DNA from: Cyanobacteriota bacterium | GTDB lineage: Bacteria; Cyanobacteriota; Cyanobacteriia; SKYG9 | NCBI GenBank assembly: GCA_025054735.1 | Contig: JANWZG010000195.1 | Span: 1-6,933, forward strand | Length of the DNA: 6,933 nt | Direction: 5' to 3' | Shown here: one piece after another, positions 1-5,724 of the stretch | Layout: each line of letters starts with the position of its first letter | How positions within the stretch are numbered: the stretch's first letter is position 1 | Program-made: the position numbers and the translations under genes | Notes under the pieces: model-generated | Told to the model about the DNA's origin: nothing | The model's database searches: none | Seen by the model: only the letters and a program-made list of their open reading frames with translations

Positions 1-677
1 TGACATGGCGTGGCAACATACAGACGACTTCGAGCATAGATTTGCTGCTTGCGCTGCCAGTTATAGGCAGTAGCATCCCTAGGAATAGGTGGTGGAATCG
101 TCAAGTCAGGACATGAGCCGCAACCAGTGCGCCAACGATCGCACTCGAACGAATGGGCACAGTGACCACTCAGCAACCAAGCATCATGCAGCGATAAAAC
201 GATTGGACACCGTCGACTCAGCCAAGCCAATGCCCGTAGATCAAAGTACCCCCTGCCAAAACCAGAACCGTGTAAATTATGACAATGAATGATATCAGGC
301 TGAAATTTACGCAGCAGGTGCCACGTTGCAGGTGCATGAAAATCTTCATGTCCTAGCTGGGAGCGAATTCTCCAGATAGGATCCGTAATCAGTTGCAGAG
401 GTCTTGACAGTTTAGTGAGTAGAAGCTGTAACCTGCCCGCACCTAGCCTTTTGCCATTAAACGCTTGCAAAGATGCTCGCAACGCCATGCAAGCTTGAAA
501 CCAGGCATGATTAGGTAACACCTCAGCCATGCCTACTACAGTTGGATGATGACTATACTTTGCCGCTACAACAAAGGATGATTCATAACCTAGCTGCTGA
601 TAGCCCTGAAACAGTTGCCATGCTAGCCTAGCTGCTCCTCCTAGATTATCGATCGTGTTGATTTGCAGAATCTTCAC
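1..677 (-). CDS. Glycosyltransferase, GT4/WcaC-like, N-terminal part (cut by the window edge)
   Basis: The frame is open from a GTG at 677-675 to the window edge, giving 225 residues and no stop. It begins MKILQIN with a GGAAR loop at about residues 13-17, the usual N-terminal Rossmann start of GT-B glycosyltransferases. Next come GHEDFHAP (109-116), HCHNLHG (131-137) and HDAWLLSGHCAHSFECD (164-180). Four cysteines (173, 179, 186, 189) follow in the pattern C-x5-C-x6-C-x2-C, known from WcaC-like enzymes of exopolysaccharide clusters. The family transfers a sugar from a nucleotide-sugar donor to a growing glycan on the cytoplasmic side; donor and acceptor cannot be told. The donor-binding C-terminal half lies outside the window. 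GTG is chosen because it starts exactly at the conserved KILQIN block, overlaps the deacetylase stop as GTGA, and has GGGAG 8 bases upstream. Family assignment is firm, exact activity open. Confidence 0.9.
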   Translation of the reverse strand, partial: MKILQINTIDNLGGAARLAWQLFQGYQQLGYESSFVVAAKYSHHPTVVGMAEVLPNHAWFQACMALRASLQAFNGKRLGAGRLQLLLTKLSRPLQLITDPIWRIRSQLGHEDFHAPATWHLLRKFQPDIIHCHNLHGSGFGRGYFDLRALAWLSRRCPIVLSLHDAWLLSGHCAHSFECDRWRTGCGSCPDLTIPPPIPRDATAYNWQRKQQIYARSRLYVATPC

Positions 678-1717
678 GCCAACCACTCCCGAAGGCGACG
701 CTCAAACTCATCCCCGTCCCAGTTTCTGACCAGAACACGTGGCAACTGGAAGCGATCGCTCTGTCGAGTAACAACACCACCAAAGTTAGAACACGCCAGT
801 TGAAAGCCTGCTTCCTGAACCAAATCTACCGTATCTGCCGTGTAGTCAGATGGACTACCGAAGGGATAGGCGAAACTTGTCACAGGTTGCCCCACAATCT
901 CTTCCAATCGAGCCTTGCTCTGTTGAATTTCCAAACGCTGCACTGCGATCGACTGTGCTGAAAGCGACAAATGCGACATTGTATGAGCACCTACCTCAAT
1001 TAACCCACTTGCAGCTAATTGAGCAACTTCTTCAGGGTTCATCACGCGATGAGTATCTCGCCCAATAGAGCCACTACCAATCTGTTGCCAGAGTTGATGT
1101 TGTACATCTTGCCGTCGATCTGCCGACAAAGGATACACCAGTTGACACAACTGTCGGTAGGCAATCTGTCGCTCAGTTGGGCTATCTGGTGATAACACTG
1201 TCCAATGCTGATGCATTTTGTAGGAATCAATACTGTATTCAGACACTGCCCCTAAGTTTTGCTGATACTCTTCCCCATCAACAGAAAGCTGAATTATTGC
1301 TGGTAGTGTTCCAGGTCGTAGCAGAATACGATCTAAATCGTCCCACCAAAACTCTTCAGACTTACCCACAAAGCCTGCGGTTACAAATACAGTTGCAGGA
1401 ACATCATGCTGCTCTAGAAGGGGCTTTGCTACATAAAAATTATCTGCATAACCATCATCAAATGTAACCACTACAGCACGTCTTGGCAAATTACCAAGTG
1501 CCATTCGTTCAACTAGCGATCGTAATGATATAACTGGGTAGCGTGAACGAATAACTTGCAAATGCTCTGCAAAGTGTTGTGGTGATACTGATAGCCATTG
1601 AGGATCAGAGCTTAGCTCCACAATTCTATGATAAAGAAGAATAACGACATGAGGTGATAAGTAGTTTCGAGTTAAATACACCCAGTGCTTGCATCGCCCT
1701 AATCCTCTGATATTCAT
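674..1717 (-). CDS. Polysaccharide deacetylase (carbohydrate esterase family 4 / NodB homology)
   Basis: This 347-residue protein probably removes N- or O-acetyl groups from a surface polysaccharide by metal-dependent hydrolysis. The NodB-type motifs are in order: LLYHRI (27-32), TFDDGYADN (85-93, with the catalytic and metal Asp pair D87/D88), HTMSH (245-249, the two metal-binding histidines) and FAYPFG (282-287). The C-terminus, RNWDGDEFERRLREWL (331-346), is typical of deacetylases in cyanobacterial glycan clusters. About 120 residues between motifs 1 and 2, including WWDDLDRIL (124-132), make it longer than a minimal NodB domain. There is no clear signal peptide, so it may act in the cytoplasm or be exported in another way. 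ATG 1717 is the only start available, because an in-frame TAG lies 30 bases upstream with no alternative between. No Shine-Dalgarno sequence is seen; a 13-base palindrome sits there instead. The substrate is unknown. Confidence 0.92.
   Translation of the reverse strand: MNIRGLGRCKHWVYLTRNYLSPHVVILLYHRIVELSSDPQWLSVSPQHFAEHLQVIRSRYPVISLRSLVERMALGNLPRRAVVVTFDDGYADNFYVAKPLLEQHDVPATVFVTAGFVGKSEEFWWDDLDRILLRPGTLPAIIQLSVDGEEYQQNLGAVSEYSIDSYKMHQHWTVLSPDSPTERQIAYRQLCQLVYPLSADRRQDVQHQLWQQIGSGSIGRDTHRVMNPEEVAQLAASGLIEVGAHTMSHLSLSAQSIAVQRLEIQQSKARLEEIVGQPVTSFAYPFGSPSDYTADTVDLVQEAGFQLACSNFGGVVTRQSDRFQLPRVLVRNWDGDEFERRLREWLA
686..690 (-). promoter_or_regulatory. Ribosome binding site of the glycosyltransferase
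   Basis: GGGAG on the minus strand lies 8 bases before the GTG start at 677, inside the last codons of the deacetylase gene. It supports the GTG start and, with the GTGA overlap, suggests translational coupling of the two genes. Confidence 0.55.
752..759. repeat. HIP1 palindrome
   Basis: GCGATCGC is the highly iterated palindrome of cyanobacterial genomes. This copy lies near the 3' end of the deacetylase gene. Confidence 0.85.
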
Positions 1718-1729
1718 ACAGTAACTGTA
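1717..1729. repeat. 13-base perfect palindrome abutting the deacetylase start codon
   Basis: TACAGTAACTGTA is a perfect inverted repeat with 6-base arms around one central base. Its first base is the A of the deacetylase ATG on the minus strand, so the palindrome occupies the place where a Shine-Dalgarno sequence would be expected. It could be an operator, a weak mRNA hairpin or chance. Confidence 0.4.
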
Positions 1730-1772
1730 GTTAAGGAACTCTAGCTAAAGTAATCGACGAACATACGCTTTA

Positions 1773-2609
1773 CTATTCTCGAAATCCAAAAATGTTCAAT
1801 TGCATATCCATCTCAGTATGGATTGCTCGCTGAATAAATGGTTGAGCAATGGGAGCATTAGCATGAAGATGCACACGAAATCCAGCATCTATTAAACAAC
1901 CGAGTAGAACATGCAGCGTTTGTGGCTTACCTACGAATGAGTGATATTCTACAAATATATTTTCTACATTGCTTAACAAATCTTTACAATCTTCTATAAC
2001 ACAAGTTTCTGCTCCCTCAATATCAATTTTCAGAAAAGAGATTGGCCGGTCTAAATAGTCTCTTAGGCGGACAGTTTTAACTTGAATTAGTTTAGAATCT
2101 GATTGATCAGATTGATCATCGATTAAACGTCCACCATCCGCACCCTCTATAAGGAATTCCAATGTTGTTTCAGCATTCCAAACCGCTTTGGGAATAATTT
2201 CTACACTAGAAAGTTTAAAGGATCTTATATTCTTTTCCAGAACTGAAACCACATTTGGATCTGACTCAAACGCAAGCACAGAGCTTTCTGGATATAGTCG
2301 CTTGATATAAATCACGCTCATGCCAATGTTTGATCCACAATCAATCACAAAAGGCTGAGTGCCCTTTGCTGTAAATTTGTAAATCTCCCGTTCAAAAATA
2401 TCTTGATACATTGACAAGCATGAAGCAGAATCTACTATATCCAATGTCTCTCCCAATAGAGTGATAGATGCAGATGTATATCGAGGAAGTTCTTGCAGTT
2501 GCCTAACCACTGAAAGATGCTGCAAACATTTCTGACGCATTGCATAGTAATTCTTACGGTAAGTTTGACTGACCCCTAACTTTAATAGGTGAGCAATATA
2601 GTTCTTCAT
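1773..2609 (-). CDS. FkbM-family SAM-dependent methyltransferase
   Basis: This 278-residue protein carries the two hallmarks of the FkbM family: the SAM-binding motif I VIDCGSNIGMS (88-98), followed by an acidic motif II region (FESDP, 114-118), and the family signature FLKIDIEGAE (192-201). FkbM-type enzymes methylate hydroxyl groups; in polysaccharide loci they are thought to O-methylate sugars. The roughly 85-residue N-terminal part is weakly conserved. No signal peptide or membrane segment is evident, so a cytoplasmic place is likely. The ATG is fixed by an in-frame TAA 6 bases upstream. No good ribosome binding site is visible in the 59-base gap after the sulfotransferase. A polar DQSDQSDS stretch (165-172) comes from a tandem 9-base duplication. 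The region is AT-rich compared with the window ends. The acceptor is unknown. Confidence 0.92.
   Translation of the reverse strand: MKNYIAHLLKLGVSQTYRKNYYAMRQKCLQHLSVVRQLQELPRYTSASITLLGETLDIVDSASCLSMYQDIFEREIYKFTAKGTQPFVIDCGSNIGMSVIYIKRLYPESSVLAFESDPNVVSVLEKNIRSFKLSSVEIIPKAVWNAETTLEFLIEGADGGRLIDDQSDQSDSKLIQVKTVRLRDYLDRPISFLKIDIEGAETCVIEDCKDLLSNVENIFVEYHSFVGKPQTLHVLLGCLIDAGFRVHLHANAPIAQPFIQRAIHTEMDMQLNIFGFRE
2101..2118. repeat. Perfect 9-base tandem duplication inside the FkbM gene
   Basis: GATTGATCA occurs twice in direct succession (2101-2109 and 2110-2118). It encodes the doubled DQS tripeptide in the polar segment before the FkbM signature. Nine bases keep the frame, as expected for a replication-slippage duplication in a surface loop. 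Confidence 0.8.
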
Positions 2610-2668
2610 ACATAATTAGACTATTTCAATGATTCTGACATTAATTCCCTAACAGTGATTTTTCTACA

Positions 2669-3550
2669 TCAAGATAGCCAGCATGACAAGTCTCGCTGGA
2701 GTAAATCACTCAGACGAATAATCTCATCTTGATAGCGTCGTGAGAGTTCTTTTTCAATCGCTAGAGGCATAACTGGCTTGGATCCTAACTTACAATTCAA
2801 TTTCATCAATAGTGGGACATGTGAACGGATTAAATTTTGAAATCGGCCAGGCACTTTTCTCCAACAGTCATGGCGTAACCAGAACTGTAAGGATACGGAT
2901 CGGGGAAGTCGGCTAACATTTTTAGCGGAAAAATCGATTTCTGATATGGGGTTAATTGATAAAAAACCACAGACATCTATGTAAAATTTTCTCGGATCTT
3001 TTACTAGATCATCAAATAAGTAAACTCCAACATTATCTTTTCCAAATATCTGAAAATAACGATTTACCTGCTCAACATACAATCCGCTATGAAAATACAT
3101 ATAATCCCAAAAAAATTCTGGATTATTTCGATAGAATAATGGGTCATGAAAGCGTTCAAATTCCTTTTCTAGCGCAGTAGAGAAGTCGGGTAACCATTCG
3201 TATCCCTCCATTGCCATCCAAGCGTATAACGATAGTGCACGTTTCACAGGATGCCGTAAGATGATGATAATCTTAATCATGCCTAACTCTTTGGCAATCC
3301 AGGCAGCACTTTCTGGAGCTGTCAAATAAGCTGTTGATGCTTCGCCAATCATCTGCTTACCTGCTCCGGGAGCGAACAGGCTATAGTATTGATCACGGTT
3401 AGCAAGCCCATAATTGAACACAAAGTAAGATGGTTCCTTGATAGTAGGCAAGAAAACATCAGGATGCTGCTGTAACCAGTAGCTCAGTGAAGTTGTACCA
3501 GCTTTTGCGGCACCAACAATCAAAAAATTAGGATGAATAGACTGGGCCAT
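2669..3550 (-). CDS. PAPS-dependent sulfotransferase, heparan-sulfate-sulfotransferase-like
   Basis: This 293-residue protein is predicted to transfer sulfate from PAPS to a glycan. The 5'-phosphosulfate loop is VGAAKAGTTSL (12-22) with the key lysine K16. The 3'-phosphate site is RHPVKRALSLY (99-109) with R99 and S107. KEPSYF (38-43) and GEASTAYL (69-76) follow the pattern of heparan sulfate N- and O-sulfotransferases, where the glutamate (here E70) is the expected catalytic base. YFHSGLYVEQVNRYFQIFG (152-170) and FDDLVKDP (179-186) complete the bacterial Sulfotransfer_1 layout, and the length is normal for the family. No signal peptide is seen, so it should act in the cytoplasm before export. 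ATG 3550 has an in-frame TAA 6 bases upstream; the only AGGAG lies 22 bases away, too far to be standard. A carbohydrate acceptor is inferred from the neighbours; a small molecule or lipid is possible. Confidence 0.92.
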   Translation of the reverse strand: MAQSIHPNFLIVGAAKAGTTSLSYWLQQHPDVFLPTIKEPSYFVFNYGLANRDQYYSLFAPGAGKQMIGEASTAYLTAPESAAWIAKELGMIKIIIILRHPVKRALSLYAWMAMEGYEWLPDFSTALEKEFERFHDPLFYRNNPEFFWDYMYFHSGLYVEQVNRYFQIFGKDNVGVYLFDDLVKDPRKFYIDVCGFLSINPISEIDFSAKNVSRLPRSVSLQFWLRHDCWRKVPGRFQNLIRSHVPLLMKLNCKLGSKPVMPLAIEKELSRRYQDEIIRLSDLLQRDLSCWLS

Positions 3551-3607
3551 TCTAGTTTACTTAATTCACTATCTCCTATAAGTTCAGCTCTTAAACGCAC
3601 TAAGAAA

Positions 3608-4261
3608 TTAATTAATCTTTTTACCAACAGCAATCATCCGAGGAGGATATAGAAACTCTTCAATATGCAGAACATCGTAGCCATCCATAATAACTTGAGT
3701 TACCGATGCTTCTGAAAAGCGATAGTAGTCAGCAGGCGTTGGGCTGTAGTGGTAAGTTGGTACAGAGGAAAACCAGGTGTTTTCAGCTAAGGAAATAAGT
3801 TTATCTTCCAAGCCAAACTTACGAAGGCTCGCACCTAGCTTATACAAAATGCGCTTGAATGCTAACTTTTGCATTCCTCTAGTAAACACCGGAATGTTTA
3901 CATATAGTAAACCGCCGCAGGAAAGCACTCTATGCATCTCACTGAGGGATTTCCAGAAGTAGCGATCGTTATTAAGGACTCCAGAGCAAATGACTGCATC
4001 AAACTCTGCATCTCCAAAGATGCTCATATCGTTAGCATTACACTCTAAAAGCTTGTAGCCTAATGATGCTGGAATGTACTCAGCAGGGGGGATTTCTAAG
4101 TTAATCCCAATCAACTCTTGATCAAGGGATTGCCCAGCAAAGATAGTCAACAGTGTTTGAGCTGGATCCGCGAGGGCACCGATTTCTAAAATCCGCTTCC
4201 CTGGGGGTGGAAATTTTTTGAAAATATGATTTCGGAAATGATTGTAAACAACAGGTTGCAT
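3608..4261 (-). CDS. Class I SAM-dependent methyltransferase of a surface-glycan cluster
   Basis: This 217-residue protein has a Methyltransf_11-like fold. The SAM-binding strand and loop are ILEIGALADP (24-33). FDAVICSGVLNND (87-99) is the motif IV region, and HRVLSCGGLLYVNIPV (110-125) matches the post-IV HRVLKPGG pattern. YHYSPTPADYYRF (170-182) recalls the HHxxPxDYxRF segment seen in methyltransferases of exopolysaccharide clusters. Motif I is relaxed: E-x-G is kept, but the usual second and third glycines are replaced (GALAD). The start is certain, since an in-frame TAA directly precedes the ATG. AAAGGAG, 13 bases upstream, overlaps the end of the ATPase gene, and only 10 bases separate the two genes, so they are probably co-transcribed. 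A sugar or chain-end acceptor is inferred; no substrate can be read from the sequence. Confidence 0.85.
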   Translation of the reverse strand: MQPVVYNHFRNHIFKKFPPPGKRILEIGALADPAQTLLTIFAGQSLDQELIGINLEIPPAEYIPASLGYKLLECNANDMSIFGDAEFDAVICSGVLNNDRYFWKSLSEMHRVLSCGGLLYVNIPVFTRGMQKLAFKRILYKLGASLRKFGLEDKLISLAENTWFSSVPTYHYSPTPADYYRFSEASVTQVIMDGYDVLHIEEFLYPPRMIAVGKKIN

Positions 4262-4271
4262 TTAATATTGC

Positions 4272-5516
4272 TTACTCCTTTGTGATTCGCCAAGTTAACC
4301 GTGGTTGAATGATCCCCCACCCTGGTAAGTTACCATCAAACTGTGGATCGGTGTTGAGGATATCAAATGCCATACATCTATACGCATAATGATAGGACTC
4401 AACACGATAATGCTCTGCTCCTAAATCGATATAGTAGCGTCCTGCTGTTAATAGTTCTCCCGGAAATTGAGCAATAGCTCGATAACAACCTGCTTGATAT
4501 GCTGTTTGATAAACAGCCCAGGAAAATAACACATGAATTCCCTGCTGATTTACAAGACGAATGGAGACAGAGAGTTGGCTAATAAACTTACAAGCCTCAA
4601 AAGTTATCTCTATGAAGAAGGGTAAGCGACAGTCTATTTCGGCGGCGAACTCACCTTGATGATTATAGACAGCGACTTGGCGAAGTACAACACCTTTGTT
4701 AATTTCTGGTTCTGGGAGAGCTGTGTAGGATAACTTCTCGGCTGCCTCAGCTAGATAGGTTTCAATGACTGCGTTAGGCTGACCGGACTCCAACAGTTGC
4801 CCATCTTTTAGGAGTATTACTCGTTGGCATAGTTCCAAGATAGTACTCATATTGTGGCTAACGAACAATACAGTACGTCCTTCCGTTGTAGAAACTTCTT
4901 CAATTTTACCCAAACACTTTTTTTGAAAAATGGCATCCCCTACAGCGAGGACTTCATCGACGATCAAGATTTCTGGTTCTAGGTGGGCAGCAACGGCAAA
5001 GGCGAGGCGGACGTACATGCCGGAGGAGTAGCGTTTGACGGGGGTGTCGATGTATTTCTCTACGCCAGCAAAGTCTACGATTTCGTCAAAGCGCCGATCG
5101 ATCTCCCGCTTTTTCATGCCCATGATGGTGCCGTTGAGGTAGATATTTTCCCGTCCGGTGAGTTCGGGGTGAAAGCCAGCGCCGACTTCTAGCAAGGAGG
5201 CAACTCGTCCGTGAATCTCGGCATAGCCTGTAGTAGGTTCGGTGATGCGAGAGAGAATTTTCAGTAGGGTACTTTTGCCTGCGCCATTGCGTCCGATGAC
5301 ACCAATCACTTCACCTTGTTTGACTTCAAAGGAAACATCCTTGAGTGCCCAAACAATCTCGTCGTGAGTGGGGGGACGCAGGGTAGTGTTGAGGTACTTA
5401 AATGGGGATCCCAGGAAGTTGCTAACGGCTTGCCGCAGGGACTGGGGTGGTTTGTCCTGTACGCCAATGCGGTATTGTTTGCTCAGGTTTTCGACACGGA
5501 TGGCGATGTCAGTCAT
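4272..5516 (-). CDS. ABC transporter ATPase for polysaccharide export, Wzt/TagH type with C-terminal glycan-recognition-like domain
   Basis: This 414-residue protein powers export of a lipid-linked glycan across the inner membrane together with a Wzm-type permease. The nucleotide-binding domain covers about residues 5-255. It shows Walker A GRNGAGKST (75-83), the Q-loop region LLEVGAGFHPELTGRENIYLNG (108-129), the signature SSGM (164-167) in the relaxed form typical of this subfamily, Walker B ILIVDEVLAVGD (183-194) and the switch histidine H221. A spacer at about 20-56 before the second strand is common in Wzt-like proteins. Residues from about 265 to 410 match the place and size of the Wzt C-terminal domain, which in O-antigen systems binds the chain end. 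ATG 5516 is the first possible start, as an in-frame TGA lies 6 bases upstream; no Shine-Dalgarno is visible. No permease gene is present in the window. GC content drops inside the gene at about 4920-4980. Confidence 0.94.
   Translation of the reverse strand: MTDIAIRVENLSKQYRIGVQDKPPQSLRQAVSNFLGSPFKYLNTTLRPPTHDEIVWALKDVSFEVKQGEVIGVIGRNGAGKSTLLKILSRITEPTTGYAEIHGRVASLLEVGAGFHPELTGRENIYLNGTIMGMKKREIDRRFDEIVDFAGVEKYIDTPVKRYSSGMYVRLAFAVAAHLEPEILIVDEVLAVGDAIFQKKCLGKIEEVSTTEGRTVLFVSHNMSTILELCQRVILLKDGQLLESGQPNAVIETYLAEAAEKLSYTALPEPEINKGVVLRQVAVYNHQGEFAAEIDCRLPFFIEITFEACKFISQLSVSIRLVNQQGIHVLFSWAVYQTAYQAGCYRAIAQFPGELLTAGRYYIDLGAEHYRVESYHYAYRCMAFDILNTDPQFDGNLPGWGIIQPRLTWRITKE
4275..4281 (-). promoter_or_regulatory. 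Shine-Dalgarno sequence of the methyltransferase, overlapping the ATPase end
   Basis: AAAGGAG on the minus strand forms the last codons before the ATPase TAA (4274-4272) and lies 13 bases before the methyltransferase ATG. It is the strongest ribosome binding site in the gene train, although its spacing is somewhat long. It suggests that translation of the two genes is linked. Confidence 0.6.
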
Positions 5517-5724
5517 GGGGGATCAAGCCACAGGCAAGCGTGATTGGTGTTGATGCTTCTAAACTATAGCAACGATCGAATCTTGCAACGGAATGGAATG
5601 AGTATGCCCTTGGCTGGCAGTGATGTTATCACACTTTGCTTACTAAACGAGGCTAAGTTGGGGCAAGTTTCGGGGCATGGCGATGCTGTATAGGTCTGGG
5701 TCAATGCCCTAGGCTAGACGCAGG
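5517..5724 (-). promoter_or_regulatory. Intergenic region, likely promoter of the glycan gene train
   Basis: This 208-base gap between the rRNA methyltransferase stop and the ATPase start is the only long non-coding stretch in the window, so it is the best place for the promoter of the six-gene train. On the minus strand, TTGCAA (5588-5583) and TATAGT (5568-5563) resemble -35 and -10 boxes, but their spacing is 14 bases instead of about 17, so the assignment is weak. A short inverted repeat lies at 5620-5632. No intrinsic terminator with a GC-rich stem and a T-run is seen behind the rRNA methyltransferase, so read-through from it is possible. No small gene or RNA could be supported here. Confidence 0.4.
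5620..5632. repeat. Short inverted repeat in the promoter region
   Basis: GTGATGTTATCAC has perfect 5-base arms around a 3-base centre. It lies 103 bases before the ATPase start and upstream of the candidate -35 box. It could be an operator, but arms this short also occur by chance. Confidence 0.3.

Noticed and set aside
89..292. Plus-strand open frame of 67 codons near the left edge
   Set aside because: It lies antisense to the glycosyltransferase, whose conserved motifs cover exactly this stretch; the translation is low in hydrophobic residues and unlike any family.
5563..5588. Firm sigma-70 promoter for the gene train
   Set aside because: TTGCAA and TATAGT are good boxes, but the 14-base spacer is too short for a confident call; kept only as a weak hint inside the intergenic entry.
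5619..5634. Possible CRP-type site (TGTGA-N6-TCACA) in the promoter region
   Set aside because: On the minus strand TGTGA and TCAC are separated by 5 bases, not 6, and the last arm base does not match, so the symmetry of a CRP site is missing.
5698..5712. Possible terminator hairpin behind the rRNA methyltransferase
   Set aside because: GGGTCAATGCCC can form only three GC pairs and no T-run follows in either direction.
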